NCBI RefSeq assembly: GCF_933775445.1
Contig: NC_065873.1
Span: 7,688,001 to 7,752,000, forward strand
Direction of reading: 5' to 3'
DNA: 64,000 nt
Source: Argentina anserina
Taxonomy: Eukaryota > Streptophyta > Magnoliopsida > Rosales > Rosaceae
The notes under the pieces: generated by a model
What the model saw: only the letters and a program-made list of their open reading frames with translations
What the model was told of the DNA's origin: nothing
The model's database searches: none
Position numbers and translations under genes: made by a program
Shown here: positions 23,101 through 35,446 of the stretch, one piece after another
Layout of the letters: each line of letters begins with the position of its first letter
How positions within the stretch are numbered: the stretch's first letter is position 1

Positions 23101-26100
23101 CTTGTATGATCATCAACAGTCTTCTGCGAAGACATTAGGTACTTTCCACAAAAAGGAACCAAATAAATCTTGAATAGAAGTCATTATATTCCACTAACTT
23201 ACCTCTTGATGCAGGGCTTCCGCTAATAACAGTATATCCTTCATGTATGGATGACATCATACATCGATTTAGTGTTCTGAGCATCAATGGGGGTTGCAAT
23301 GAATCTATGGAGCAAGAGCAAAATGCACTTGTCCCATACAAAGGAGATGGTGCATTAGTTCCCTATGAACGATCTGAGTATATTAAGAAACGTAAGGCAC
23401 GGCCTAGAGTAGAGCTTGACTCAGAAACAAATAGGGTTTGGAACCTTCTGATGGGTAAGGAAGGAAGTGAAGGCACTGAAGGATCAGACAAGGAGAAGGA
23501 GAAGCATTGGGAAAATGAAAGAAGGGTTTTCCAAGGTCGAGTCGATTCCTTTATTGCACGCATGCACCTTGTTCAAGGTACAGAGTCTTCTACATTTGTC
23601 TTAAAAATAGATGATCATGAATTACCGGGTTGCATGTGTTATAACAATCAAACTTCAACATGGTCATCTACACTTCTGATAGCTCATTACACACTTCAAC
23701 TAAAATTTCTTATAAATAAAGAAGCACTAAACAAGAAGTCAAAGATAAATGCTCAATATGTACTACTAGTAATGACAGGTTAAGTGAATGCATCATTTGT
23801 AATTATCTTGAATATATGTCTAATACAATTGCCGTTGCTACTCATGTATTGGAAACTTAATCCAAGATGAATAGTCGATTATTTGATGATATACAAATAA
23901 TTTAATCCAATATGACTTCACACAGGGGACAGACGTTTTTCTCGGTGGAAAGGATCAGTTGTTGACTCAGTGATCGGTGTTTTCCTTACTCAAAATGTTT
24001 CTGACCATCTATCAAGGTATATTCATAATTTTAGCATGATTTTACTACTAGATTTTTCTCTCAAGTGAAGCTTCAGCTTTACAGTATGTTAATGTTCCTT
24101 ATCATTCTGCAGCTCTGCCTTCATGTCTTTGGCAGCAACATTTCCCCCCAAGTCGATGAGCGATGACCAATCACTAGACAAGGTTGGGACAAACATATTG
24201 GTTAAAGAACCAGAACTATGCATTCCAGTCCCGGATGATGCTACCAAATTGCCTGAAAATATGACAAGTCAACCATTTATGGCACCCTATGAATCTGCAG
24301 AACATCTGAGAGATAGTTTAACTTCCTGGACAGTGATGAACTCAATAGAGGAACATAGTCAATGCTTGGAGGAAGAACTTGTATCATCTCAAGATTCTTT
24401 TGGTTCCTCAGTCACTCAAGGACCTGCAGAAAACATATCATACTCAGTCTCCAATTCTGAAGCAGAAGATCTTACTGCTAGGCGCCAAGTCAACCGGTCT
24501 TGCTGGAATTCAGCATACCCACCAATGGTCAAAGATGTAGTATTCCAAGACTTCTACCATGAAGTGCAAGGAAGTCCACTATTAGATGATGGATCCAGGC
24601 AGAGCCATAAACAATGGGCACAGCTAAAGTCAAGATCAAATAGAATAGATGATTTTGATGGCACTTGTTCAGTCTCAAATCCAATCAATCTTGACAGCCA
24701 AAAAATGCGATCATCAATTGATCCTTCCATCAGCAATCATTTGCACATATACCAAACTTCTGGAGAACCAGAGCCATTTGGATTGGAAAGTTTCAGTGAA
24801 GAAAGCATATCTTCATGGTGGCCTTCAACTGCTTCCAAGGTCACTATGAGGAAAGATGAGAATTACAAGAGCTTCAGGAATATAGAATTGACAGGAACCG
24901 CTGTTAATTCATCCATGGCACAAAATACTTTATGGAGGTCTCAAGAACCTGCCACAAAGGATTCATATGATGCTCCCAGACTGCACTCAACAGATCAACA
25001 GAAATATTCTCAGCCAAGATCCAATGAATATTATCAACCACCCTGCGACAGTCATCAACATGAGGGAAATGGAACCTTCCATTTACAGAAGACCTCAATC
25101 ATAGAGCCCGTAAAGGATAGTGAACAACTTCCAGAAAAGAAAAATTATAGTATGCAGGATGTCCCAAATGTCAATCAGCTGAATAAGAAATCTTCAATTG
25201 CCAGTGATAGTACCTCTACAGTGAACAATGGATCGGTTTATTCAAGTACAAAGGAGAAATCTTCCCGTGAAAGGTCAGAGGCTGAGACTATTACTAATAT
25301 TTCAAAAGGAAGAAAGAAAAAGTCTGAAAGTGACAAAAAGAATACAGTTGACTGGGATAATTTAAGAAGGCAGGTGCTTGCCAATGGTTGCAAAGAGGAA
25401 AGAAGCGAAGATGCAATGGACTCACTTGACTATGAAGCACTTCTGAATGCTAATGTTAAAGAGATTTCTAATGCTATTAGAGAAAGAGGGATGAACAACA
25501 TGCTAGCTGAGCGAATTCAGGTTTTCCCTTCTTTATTATCTAATAACCACATTAGCATTGCGAGCCAGTTGATAACATAAGACATCATTCATGCAAATGG
25601 CTGCAAAATGTTTGCAGGAATTCCTAAAACGAGTGGTTAAAGACCATGGAAGCATCAATTTGGAATGGTTGAGAGATGTGCCCCCTGATCAAGCAAAGTA
25701 TGCCAAGCCATTCCATATAATTCATATTCTTCTAAAATTTACTATTGGCCCATTATACTGAAATACACCAACTTCATTTAATTTTTCCAATATGAATCTT
25801 TTGCAGGGATTATCTATTAAGTATTCGAGGTTTGGGCTTGAAAAGTGTGGAGTGCGTTCGTCTTTTGACTCTTCACCATCTTGCATTCCCGGTAAAGTTT
25901 ACATGTCTAATGACTGATTTTAAAAGAGGTCTAACATCTTATAGAATGATTTTTTTTTCTTACTCTTATGTTTCTCATGTTGTACATAAAGGTTGACACA
26001 AATGTGGGAAGAATAGCAGTAAGACTGGGATGGGTTCCCCTTCAACCGCTACCTGAATCACTTCAGCTACACCTCTTAGAACTGTAAGAAATAGTAATTT

Positions 26101-28809
26101 ATAAAGTGAATGCAGACAAACTTCCGGTATGTGCAAATGCTAATTATGCTCTTCTGTAGGTACCCGATGCTGGAGACAATTCAAAAGTATCTCTGGCCAA
26201 GATTATGCAAACTTGATCAATTAACCTTGTAATCTCATAGTTCCCTTAAGCTCTTCGTGCAATACTTTTAGAATTGACATTAATTTTTTTTCCTATTTAT
26301 ATAGGCTTTCAGTAATTAATTTTTTTTAACTACAGGTATGAATTACACTACCAGATGATTACATTTGGAAAGGTATGCATACAGTTTAATTTGTTACAAA
26401 CCTGACCATGAATTATTTAATATATTTTGTCTCACATTGATCTGTACTCAGGTATTCTGCACAAAAAGTAAACCAAATTGCATTGCATGTCCAATGAGAG
26501 GAGAGTGTAGGCACTTTGCAAGTGCTTTTGCAAGGTTCGCACTAATTACTGAACAGTACACGTACCTTGGTTCTTTGCTTCATATATTAGCAATCCAATG
26601 CCTCATTAATTATCAATCAGAAGTTGAAGAAAGTCCAAAACATTATGAAGCTAAAATAAAAAAAGATATGAAGAGTAGAGATTATTAAAGAACTAATACC
26701 AACCCTTTCTGGTGCAGTGCTGGACTTGCCCTGCCGGGCCCACAGGAGAAGAGTATTGTCAGTTCAACTAGTTCACCTGTAGCTGAGAAGAACTGTACTG
26801 TAGCTGGCAATGTAATGTCACTACCTTCACCTCAAAACTACCCCCTCCAGAAAGTAGGTGCTTACAGAAGTGAACCAATCATAGAAGAACCAGCATCACC
26901 AGAGCAAGACTTCACCAACTTAGCACACAGTGACATAGAAGACTTGTTGAATGAGGAATATCATGTTCCTGATGATCCTGATGATATTCCTATCATCAAA
27001 ATCAGCATTACACAGTTCACAGACACATTGCAAGACCTTATGCAAAATAACATGAATCTCAAAGAAGGCGACTTGTCCAAGGCTTTAGTTGCCTTGAATC
27101 CAAGAGCTGCTTCTGTACCTACACCCAAGCTCAAGAATATCAGTCGACTACGGACAGAGCACCAAGTGTAAGTACACATATTTCCCTAGTTACAAAAGCA
27201 CATCTGGTTTACAGTATACAGTAATACGTAATCAGCTTGCTGAGAGCCAATTTCTAATCTGAATAAAAAAAGGCAATTTATTCGCCTTATGTAATGGGAT
27301 TTCCCTGAAGGCCTGAACCTTCCACCAATGAGCCAATAAATCTTGGTTTCAACATCCATATTGAGATGCAAACATATGTACATAGACTTAAATTTCTGCG
27401 ACTCTTATCCATCTGTTGCTGATATAATGCAGGTATGTATTACCAGATTCACATCTACTTTTGGAAGGGGTAAGCCATATGTTAAAGTTTATTGAATGTG
27501 TCCACCTACTTGAAACATTTTTATGCTGAGTTGACAACTATTTTATATACAGATGGACAGAAGAGAACCAGATGATCCAAGCCCATACCTTCTTGCTATA
27601 TGGACACCAGGTAAGCTCGGAAGAGAATCCTTGAAAACGTTTAACTTAATTTAAAATTCCAGATAAATCCTATGAAGATTGAATTCTGATTAGAGATGAA
27701 ATTCCTCATCTAATTCGATAGTTTGCGGAACACAGTACTCATAGACAACTGAAATGCATGTGTGAAATCATTTAATTTCCTGTTAGATATGAAATCATGC
27801 ATGGTAACTCAATAATTTATTTTGCACTACATCTTCTAGGTGAAACTGCAAATTCACTTCAACCACCAGAAAGCAGCTGTAGCTCCAAAGACAGAAACAC
27901 ATTGTGCAATGAGAAGACATGCTTTTCATGCAACAGTATAAGAGAAGAAAAGTCACAGATAGTCAGAGGGACAATTTTGGTGAGGAAATTAGCTGTGATG
28001 GTATGTAATTGTTAGAATTTGCTACTTTGCAGGTTTACTAAATTAACTCCATCTGTCATAGGTTCCTTGTCGAACAGCAATGAGAGGGAGCTTTCCACTC
28101 AACGGCACATACTTTCAGGTTAATGAGGTAAGACCTTGTTTAGACATGTGTTTCTCTAATGTGAAAATTCTTATTTAATTGATAGCAGTTTTAACTATGA
28201 GAAGTACGTTTTCCAGGCTAGATTTACTATATCCAGTGCACTCATAGCTATTAACTACTTTATCACCATGCAGATGTTTGCAGATCATGCTTCTAGTGTC
28301 AACCCAATCGATGTTCCAAGGGAGTGGATATGGAATTTGCCAAGACGAACTGTGCACTTTGGAACTTCTGCAACATCAATATTCAGAGGTAATGGAAAAT
28401 CAAAATTATTATAATCATTTACTATATTACAACACAATTAAAGATGTACAGGTTACTTACAATAAAATACTTGTGTAATAGATCTATCAACAGAGGAGAT
28501 CCAGCACTGCTTTTGGAGAGGTACTACCAAATTCATTTATCTGCTTGGGAACAGCTCTTTAGGCACAAAGTATCGATTTAAGAAGATCAAACAATGAAAT
28601 AAACTTCTAACACAAACTTAATTGTATATGGCAATGACAATTAATTTTCTACTCAACTTGCTAAATTGTTTGCGTGTTGACTGATTGATTGATTTGCAGG
28701 ATATGTTTGTGTAAGGGGCTTTGAGAGAAGTACAAGAGCACCAAAACCCCTAATCACCAGATTGCATTTTCCGCAGAGTAAGATGACCAAGACAAGAGAT
28801 GAACAATAA
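20185..28809 (+). CDS. ROS1: DEMETER/ROS1-family 5-methylcytosine DNA glycosylase
   Basis: Bifunctional DNA glycosylase/lyase that excises 5-methylcytosine and starts base-excision repair, giving active DNA demethylation in the nucleus. My exons, all GT-AG with matching phases: 20185-20905, 21540-23138, 23215-23577, 23926-24016, 24113-25520, 25618-25697, 25807-25891, 25992-26083, 26160-26228, 26337-26373, 26452-26534, 26718-27167, 27433-27469, 27553-27610, 27840-27979, 28062-28127, 28274-28388, 28482-28520, 28700-28809. Together they give 1,880 aa. The N-terminus has a WVPVTPQKP motif, then a Lys-rich stretch with a duplicated NAEPK/TGKRK unit (about 390-430). Domain A is at about 790-940. 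The HhH-GPD glycosylase follows, with catalytic Lys1433 in GLGLKS and Asp1451 in VDTNVGR. The 4Fe-4S ligands are Cys1518, 1525, 1528 and 1534 (C-x6-C-x2-C-x5-C). The C-terminal half has EPIIEEPASPE, the permuted CXXC-like CSSKDRNTLC region and the RRM-like end. Glycosylase and C-terminal residues look closer to ROS1 than to DME; orthology needs a tree. A possibly family-atypical residue is Arg in RRFSRWKGS. Confidence 0.96.
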
Positions 28810-30975
28810 GGAACTGAAGGATAAAACAGACCATGCTTAAGAGAAAAAATTTCATCAAGACATCAGATCACTGACTTTATGAAAAGAAGAACAATGACTA
28901 ACAGATTCTAGCGCATTCAATTATTTTTCCTCTAGCATGAGAGGCATTCATTATACCATAGGCCAGTAGCAAAAAGCAGTATCAGATATACAAGTTAAAA
29001 ATCTCATCATAGGTTTTTTGTAAAGGAATAATCCCCATTGTTATTGTTTCAATAAATGGTCAAAAGTGAGCAATTTCTTTTCCATTCTCAATTTCACTAG
29101 TCAAGAATATTAATTTTAGTTTGCTTCATGGTCGATCAATAGAAAATTCTCATGCAAAGGATATAAGTGTCCCAATAAAAGCCACAAGGATGAATCTGTT
29201 GGAAAACTAAATCAAATTAGCACTCTTCGAGTTATTTCTTTGAATAAAATTATCAGTTATTGTATTTTGATTTATGAGTTTTATTAGTTATTATAATTTT
29301 CTAACTTTAAATGCTTAGCTGCTTGGGAGTTGCTTCTATACTATCAGAATAATGTAGAAGAGAGAACATCGTGTTCTTAAATGTTCTTGAAATGCTTGTA
29401 TGAACTAGTTGTGTTCATGTTATTTCAGTATTTGTGATGAGAGCAAAGGATTAAACAAGACTTGTTCCCGGACAATTACTTACTCTGTTACTCTCTTCCT
29501 TCTACAATACCCTCTCTCCAATATGATGAACAGGAACTTAAAAAGATAAATGCACTCAAAGTTCCATCAAAATAGAGGGCATCTGATCCAAATGGGTAAA
29601 TGATCTAAGTCTCTACCCAGAGGGTTGCGGATTTGAGAATTATGCTTGCTAGGATTGTTTAAAATGATACAGGTGTTTTAGTGTTCTATTATACAGTCCA
29701 ATCACTAATTGTTCCACTACAATGCCAGTGTGAAAAATGGGGCAAGCCTTGTGAAGCAAGGGTACCATATGCAGCATTGGTGATGGTTGTTTTGTTAGAT
29801 TCTGGATGAAAACCTAGTTAGACTGGTTCTCCGTCCTAGATACTAACCCCACAGGCAATATGGTTTGCTTGCGATATGTAGTGCTTGGAGTCATTCAAGC
29901 TTGATCTTAAAAGCATCAGAAGAAATGATTTGCAATGAAATGCTTTCATAATTTATTTATTTTTTGAGAGATGGAAGCACCCTTAATCCTCTCATTGCCA
30001 CAATCATAAATGTACCTTGGCTCTTTCAAGAGAGAAGTTCTCATACAAGTGCAAGCTATCGACTCATTTTTTCTCAAGTATCTGTAAAAAGGGATGTCTA
30101 AGTTCCAGATTCTAGCATTTAAATGCATATTTCCAAGCTGTTCTCTAGTCATATGGCTAACAGAAAATTTGAGTTTTTCTTCTAGAAGGCATTAAAATTT
30201 GTGAAATGAACCTAGAAAAATCAAATCTGTACCTATTAATTTTACAAAACCATTTGATAGTCCATAAGAGAATACAAGTAAAGCCAATAGCAAGTTGCAA
30301 TGACTGGAAGGCATTCCATGTTTGTGGCGATCTAGTATTTTTTGATATTAGAATCTGAATGACTGATAATATGAGCCCATACAGCAGAAAATCCATAGAT
30401 GCACAGACCATGAATCCCATGTTTCTGATAACAGTCATTTAACTTATGGAGTGCTTTAAACAACAAAAAAACTATAATACAATACACGATTACTCTTACA
30501 AGACAACACAAGAAGCATAAGCATCGTAAAACTAAAAATGAAGATGCAACAGAAGGAAGATAAAAGGAAAACTAATCTCTTTACCAATGAAAACAGCAAA
30601 AGAGAAAGTACCTTATTTTGAGGAATACAGGGAACACAGCAGTCACTGAGGAATCACCTCATCCTGGTTGCTGTACCTTGTAATGCCCCTAGTACCAGTA
30701 TGAGCCACACATTGCATTTCAACAGCATATAGTTTACTGTAGCTTTAGTTGCCATTTTCTAGTACTGTTTCCACTTTGTTCTCAAACTATTTATGGTACT
30801 CAAAAATGAAAAAAACAAAGCTAAACACTTATCCACACTTGCAATTCTAATTTTCAGCGTTCAATCTCACAAAATATCTATATCAGAAGAACATGATCAA
30901 TAGTTAATATATTATTTCTCACTAAAAAATGTATAGTGCTTGTGACAAAATTTGAAAATTGTATAACGTGCCCAT
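28810..30975. other. Convergent intergenic region (3' ends of demethylase and COX15)
   Basis: Holds the 3' UTRs of both neighbours, with AATAAA-like words near 29050 among others. Short frames at 29946-30438 on the minus strand lack any support. No element ends were recognised. Confidence 0.4.
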
Positions 30976-33900
30976 TCATATAGTCTTTGCTACTTGAGGT
31001 AGAGATTTGAGAAGGGATGGTGATGGCCTCCTCACAATGTGATTGAGAAGGATCATAAGTGTGAAGAGAGTCAATGCCCCAGCTTGATGTGCGGTGCCAA
31101 GCTCAACAGGTACATATGACAGAAGTGTTGAAATCCCCAGTGTGACCTGGAATGATAATAGAAATTACACATGTTATTCCTCTATTATAGTATATAGAGA
31201 ATAATAAACCAGCCTGATAGTGACAATGAACAAACTGCAAAGGAGAACCATATTCTAGGCAGAAGAAGAGAAGAAAAAAAATACTGAAAATGATATTACA
31301 CCTGAAGGCCAGCCATGCCAACAGTAGTTCCAATCAGTGATCGAACTGCAGGATGTATGTCTAACTTCCTTGTTGACAACCACAAAGCGACAATTGATAA
31401 TACAGTTGCAGTTGCAAGGATACGATGGTCAAGCTACAATCACAAAAACAACTTATCATTACCAGCCTTGATGCTTGAAATTTCCGGGCAGTTAACAGGA
31501 TAATAAAGATAGTGTGGACTTCGGAAAAAAGAGATCCCTGTCTTTGTTAAGTGTGTAAATGAGTCTATTAAGTCTGTTAAGCATTGTTAACAGAATCTGG
31601 AAAACAGAGTTAATGACTTAATAGACTCATTTACACACTTAACAGTCTTTACAGATGGTATGATTTATTCCAATAAATTTAAATTATGAGCTCATAGAAG
31701 ATATTGTAAGTGCTTTTATTGCAGTTACATCTCAATGGCTTCAAAATGATAATTTCTTGACCAAGAAAATTATCTGTACATAGGTAAATTGAAAAAAACA
31801 AATGAATAATGGATTATGAGCTTTAGCTTTACGTCTTATGGATTGTCTACTTCTTTGTATTTTATGTCAGTCTCTTGATATTTCAGCTATCGTAACAATA
31901 ACCATTGCAATAAACCAATGCCAACTCTCCTCTTTGCCAAAATGAAATACTTTTACTGGTCATACCTGCACGGTAGATGTATTCTCAAAAAAGTTCCGGA
32001 TAAGTGGCTCCATGTCAAAAACTTCCTCGGGGATCCATCTGTCCCCCATCTTGGGAAAAGTATTATAAGCATGTCCCTGGCATTCAACATATAACTATAA
32101 ACATTTCCAGAGGATAAAAAATAATAATAAACATAAGAGTTAAAAGAAAATCCACAAATTACTGATCTAAAACAGTATGAAAGTCCAGAAACAAACAAGA
32201 ATTACATACAGCATCATTCCCTGCCACAAATGCTCCTGAGACAGCAGTAACTCCAACCAGTAAGCTTACAGGAAGAGCAAGTCTCCTCACTTTTGCAGCA
32301 CTATGAACCCAGGCTACAGATTCAGCAGGTGGTTCAGGCATGACAACAGAAAGACCAGTCCATAAAAGGCCACAGTATATAGCAAAGGCTGAGGTAAGGT
32401 GAGCTGCTAGTCGGTAAGGGCTTACTCTTGGTTGAGCATACTCAGATGCTGGCTCCTGTGAAAACAATGTTATTTCAATGGCCATTGACTGTAACATTCA
32501 ATGAACAAAGCACACAGAAATAATATCTAACCTCTAAACCACTTTTAACCATCCACCAACCAATTAGACCCTGCCCGGCACCAAGGGCAAGAAGAGTAGA
32601 AATCCTGAGTCCAAGTTGTAAGGTGATACACCCCTTACGAAGAAAATACGAGAATGGCAAAACAAACATAATACCCAATGCCCTTCCCCACATACGATGT
32701 GCATATTCCATCCAGTAGATAAATTTGAAATCGTCAATACTCATCCCTTTATTTACACTGCACATACCAGGAACCAGGTACATTATAAATGGTCTGAAAC
32801 CACTCTAACTACTATGGAAGGCAACTTAATACCACCCACCACGTAGTTAGGCAACCCTACAAAGTATAAACCAACAAAATTCACTACTGCAAAAATGTCA
32901 TAATTATGTCATTATCACTACTATAGTCCATAAAATGCCATATTTCTGTTTTCTGCCAACCAAATATGAATAGCCTTTCTGCCAGCAAACTAAGCAAAAC
33001 TTCAGAAGAGTTTTGACCTGTTTTAGTTTTACAGCCAAGCCTAAGGTATGAGCTAAAGAGACTGAAAGGGCACTGACTTAAAATCCAAATTATTGGAACA
33101 GCATTGTCAGCACTTTGCACTAACCGCTTATATTCAGGGGATCGCTTGTACTTCTCGAACTCCACCAACCAGTCTTCATCCGAGAGAGGTGGAAGCCCCC
33201 CAGTAAATTTCCAATCAGTCATTGAAAGACCAGATCGGGTTAGCCGTGTAGCACCTCCAAGTATGACCATGCTAAATACCCACGCAGCAGAGCCAAAAAG
33301 CCAAATGCCAATCATTTTCTGGGCACGAGGTCCTCCATTTACAAGGAACTTCAATCCCTCCTTATCTTTGATGCCCACTGAAGCCACAGTGGACATGTTC
33401 CTTATAGATACCACATAGTTACCCTGAAAATGGTACAAAAATTCCCACTTAATAGACTAATTTTTACAAAGAAGAAAAACTGAGCAACACAAATTTTGTC
33501 CCAAAAAAAATCACTGAACTAAATTCAAGAACCCTTCTTTGGTGCAATGAATGCAAAGAAAACTGAATGTAAACTTAAGAGAATTACAAAATTCAAAAAC
33601 AGAATCCCTTCATGATATATGATCTGCTCAACAGCCATAGACACTACTATTACAAATATCTGCAAACACCGATTGTAAATCGTGTGTTGTACTGTACTGT
33701 ATATAACAAAAACAACGGTATCAATGCAGTAAGGTATCAAACTACAATCCAGGCCTCCAAGGGTTGTTATACTTGAGATTATTCCAACTACAAATCATGC
33801 CAAATATGTACCCAACAAGACAGATAAACTCGAGTAAGCTAATGGGTAATCTGCAACACTAAGAACCCATATGACATGGTAGTCTTCACTCTTGGTTGTG

Positions 33901-34075
33901 TCATATATAGAGAGGAAAAGAAGCTAACCTTGGGGAAAGATGGGAAGCATTTCCTAGCGAGCCCAGTAGAGAACAGCCTGAAGGTAGCATCATTCGAAAC
34001 CCTCGATCCCCCAACATTGTAGAGAGCCTTGGCATTGTTCTTCACAAACAACGCAACCGCTCGGCTCCGAAACAT
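30976..34075 (-). CDS. COX15: Heme A synthase COX15, mitochondrial
   Basis: Converts heme O to heme A for cytochrome c oxidase; an integral protein of the inner mitochondrial membrane. Seven exons on the minus strand with GT-AG borders and matching phases: 34075-33929, 33423-33125, 32757-32532, 32455-32210, 32076-31966, 31433-31302, 31146-30976, giving 443 aa, the family's usual size. The N-terminus is rich in Arg, Ala and Ser without acidic residues at first (MFRSRAVALFVKNNAKALYN), as in a presequence. Signature segments are ILGGATRLTRSGLSMTDWK, EYAHRMWGR (His169), AAHLTSAFAIYCGLLWTG (His243), LDHRILATATV (His346) and LGTAHQAGAL (His407). These four His occupy the positions of the conserved heme-ligand histidines. 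Several hydrophobic segments match the expected multi-span topology. No lesion is seen. Confidence 0.96.
31545..31644. repeat. Perfect 30-bp inverted repeat in COX15 intron 5
   Basis: The arm at 31545-31574 (starting TGTTAAGTGTGTAAATGAGT) is the exact reverse complement of 31615-31644, with a 40-bp loop. In the pre-mRNA this would form a strong hairpin. It may be a MITE or the product of a local inversion. No target duplication was recognised. Confidence 0.85.
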
Positions 34076-34235
34076 GTTTTCCTCTCGGGTTTCTGGGGTT
34101 TAGCTGCGGTTTTGTGTTGTGTACTCTCTGAAGCAAAATTAACGAATTGACAAAGGGTTTAAATGCAGAAATTTGGCATTTAAATTCATGATATAATAAT
34201 CCCTTAATAATTTGGCTTGAAAAAAGTGTTACTTA

Positions 34236-35446
34236 GTGAGGTGTATTGTATATGAAATTAGTATGACTTTTAAAGAAATTTATGAAATTTAAAGTCTAGG
34301 TGTATTTAATATAGATTTTTAATTATCCATACAAGTGTAGTTGTATTCAATTAGAATTTTTTTAAGTTATTATAGAATCCATGAAAGTTTAGGGTATTCA
34401 ATCCAAATTTTTTAAAATAAATAGAATTTTGTGGGTATTCAAAATATCATTCATACTTATGGAATTATAAACTCATGGAATCTCATGGATTTTATAATGT
34501 AAAATATACACACCAGAGTCTAAAAATTGTCTAGCCTCTATACCAAAAAATTTCATTGACTTTCTCATTTCATTCAAATATCGATATTCATCCTCCATCA
34601 TTTTTCTTAATCTTCTTTTGTCTTTTAGAATCAGTTTTCCTATAACCTAACATGTTTATTCCTATGATCTCATGATTATTTTTTCTTCTTTATGTTATGT
34701 TTTTAGCTTGTATCTTTACACTTATTAAAACTTCATTCTCATATATGAACACATGTTCAATGCTAACAATAAAAACAATGACGATGAAAAAAGTACGTAA
34801 GAAGAAAAGAGAATAATAATCACTTCAATGTCTCATAAACACCGATTTCTTTAACTTGAAACTTTTTGAACAATTTATTGACTTCCATTTTTTGGTACCT
34901 ATTTGTTGATAGATTAAATTTGAAGGGTTTCTTTTAAATTTTCTTAAATAATTGAGATTCTCTATTTTTTTTTGTAGTAGACACAACAAATAAATTTGCT
35001 TAAAAAAATCATTCCGTATAAATTTCTTAGGATATATTAATCTCCATCCAATAGCACCCACGAAGCGTCAAAGAACTCATAAGGCCAACTTAAATACTTA
35101 GGATGCACCCGACCACCCGGGAATGAAGCAAATTATTACGGAACCGTGGACTTGTAGTTAAGTAAAATGGTATGCACATTATTCAGTTACCACATTATTT
35201 TCTTACTAAAAAAAAGTGGTTTCTATTTTTTTATGAAAATTGAGAAATATATGAAAGTCGATCAATATTAATTATCTAGATTTCATGAATCAATAAAAAT
35301 CGGTAGAAATCAGCCAAAATCTGTTATTGAAATCAATGATTTTGATAATTCTAAGAGAGTCTGTATACTTTTTAATGAGTCCGTGGAGTTTCTAAAAAAA
35401 ATCAATTAAAATAAGTCCACACAAATCTATATACAATACACCCTCC
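34236..35446. mobile_element. PIF/Harbinger-type non-autonomous element
   Basis: The left end GTGAGGTGTATTGTATAT and the right end, read on the minus strand, GGAGGGTGTATTGTATAT are near-identical terminal inverted repeats. TTA flanks both sides, at 34233-34235 and 35447-35449, and the wider site is CTTAG on both sides. This fits the TTA duplication and CTTAG-containing target preferred by PIF/Harbinger elements. The interior is AT-rich. A 78-codon basic minus-strand frame at 34825-35061 is not recognisable as transposase. The element lies about 160 bp upstream of the COX15 start codon, so it may lie in that promoter. Confidence 0.65.

Noticed and set aside
33104..33418. 104-codon plus-strand ORF
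   Set aside because: Antisense to COX15 exon 2.
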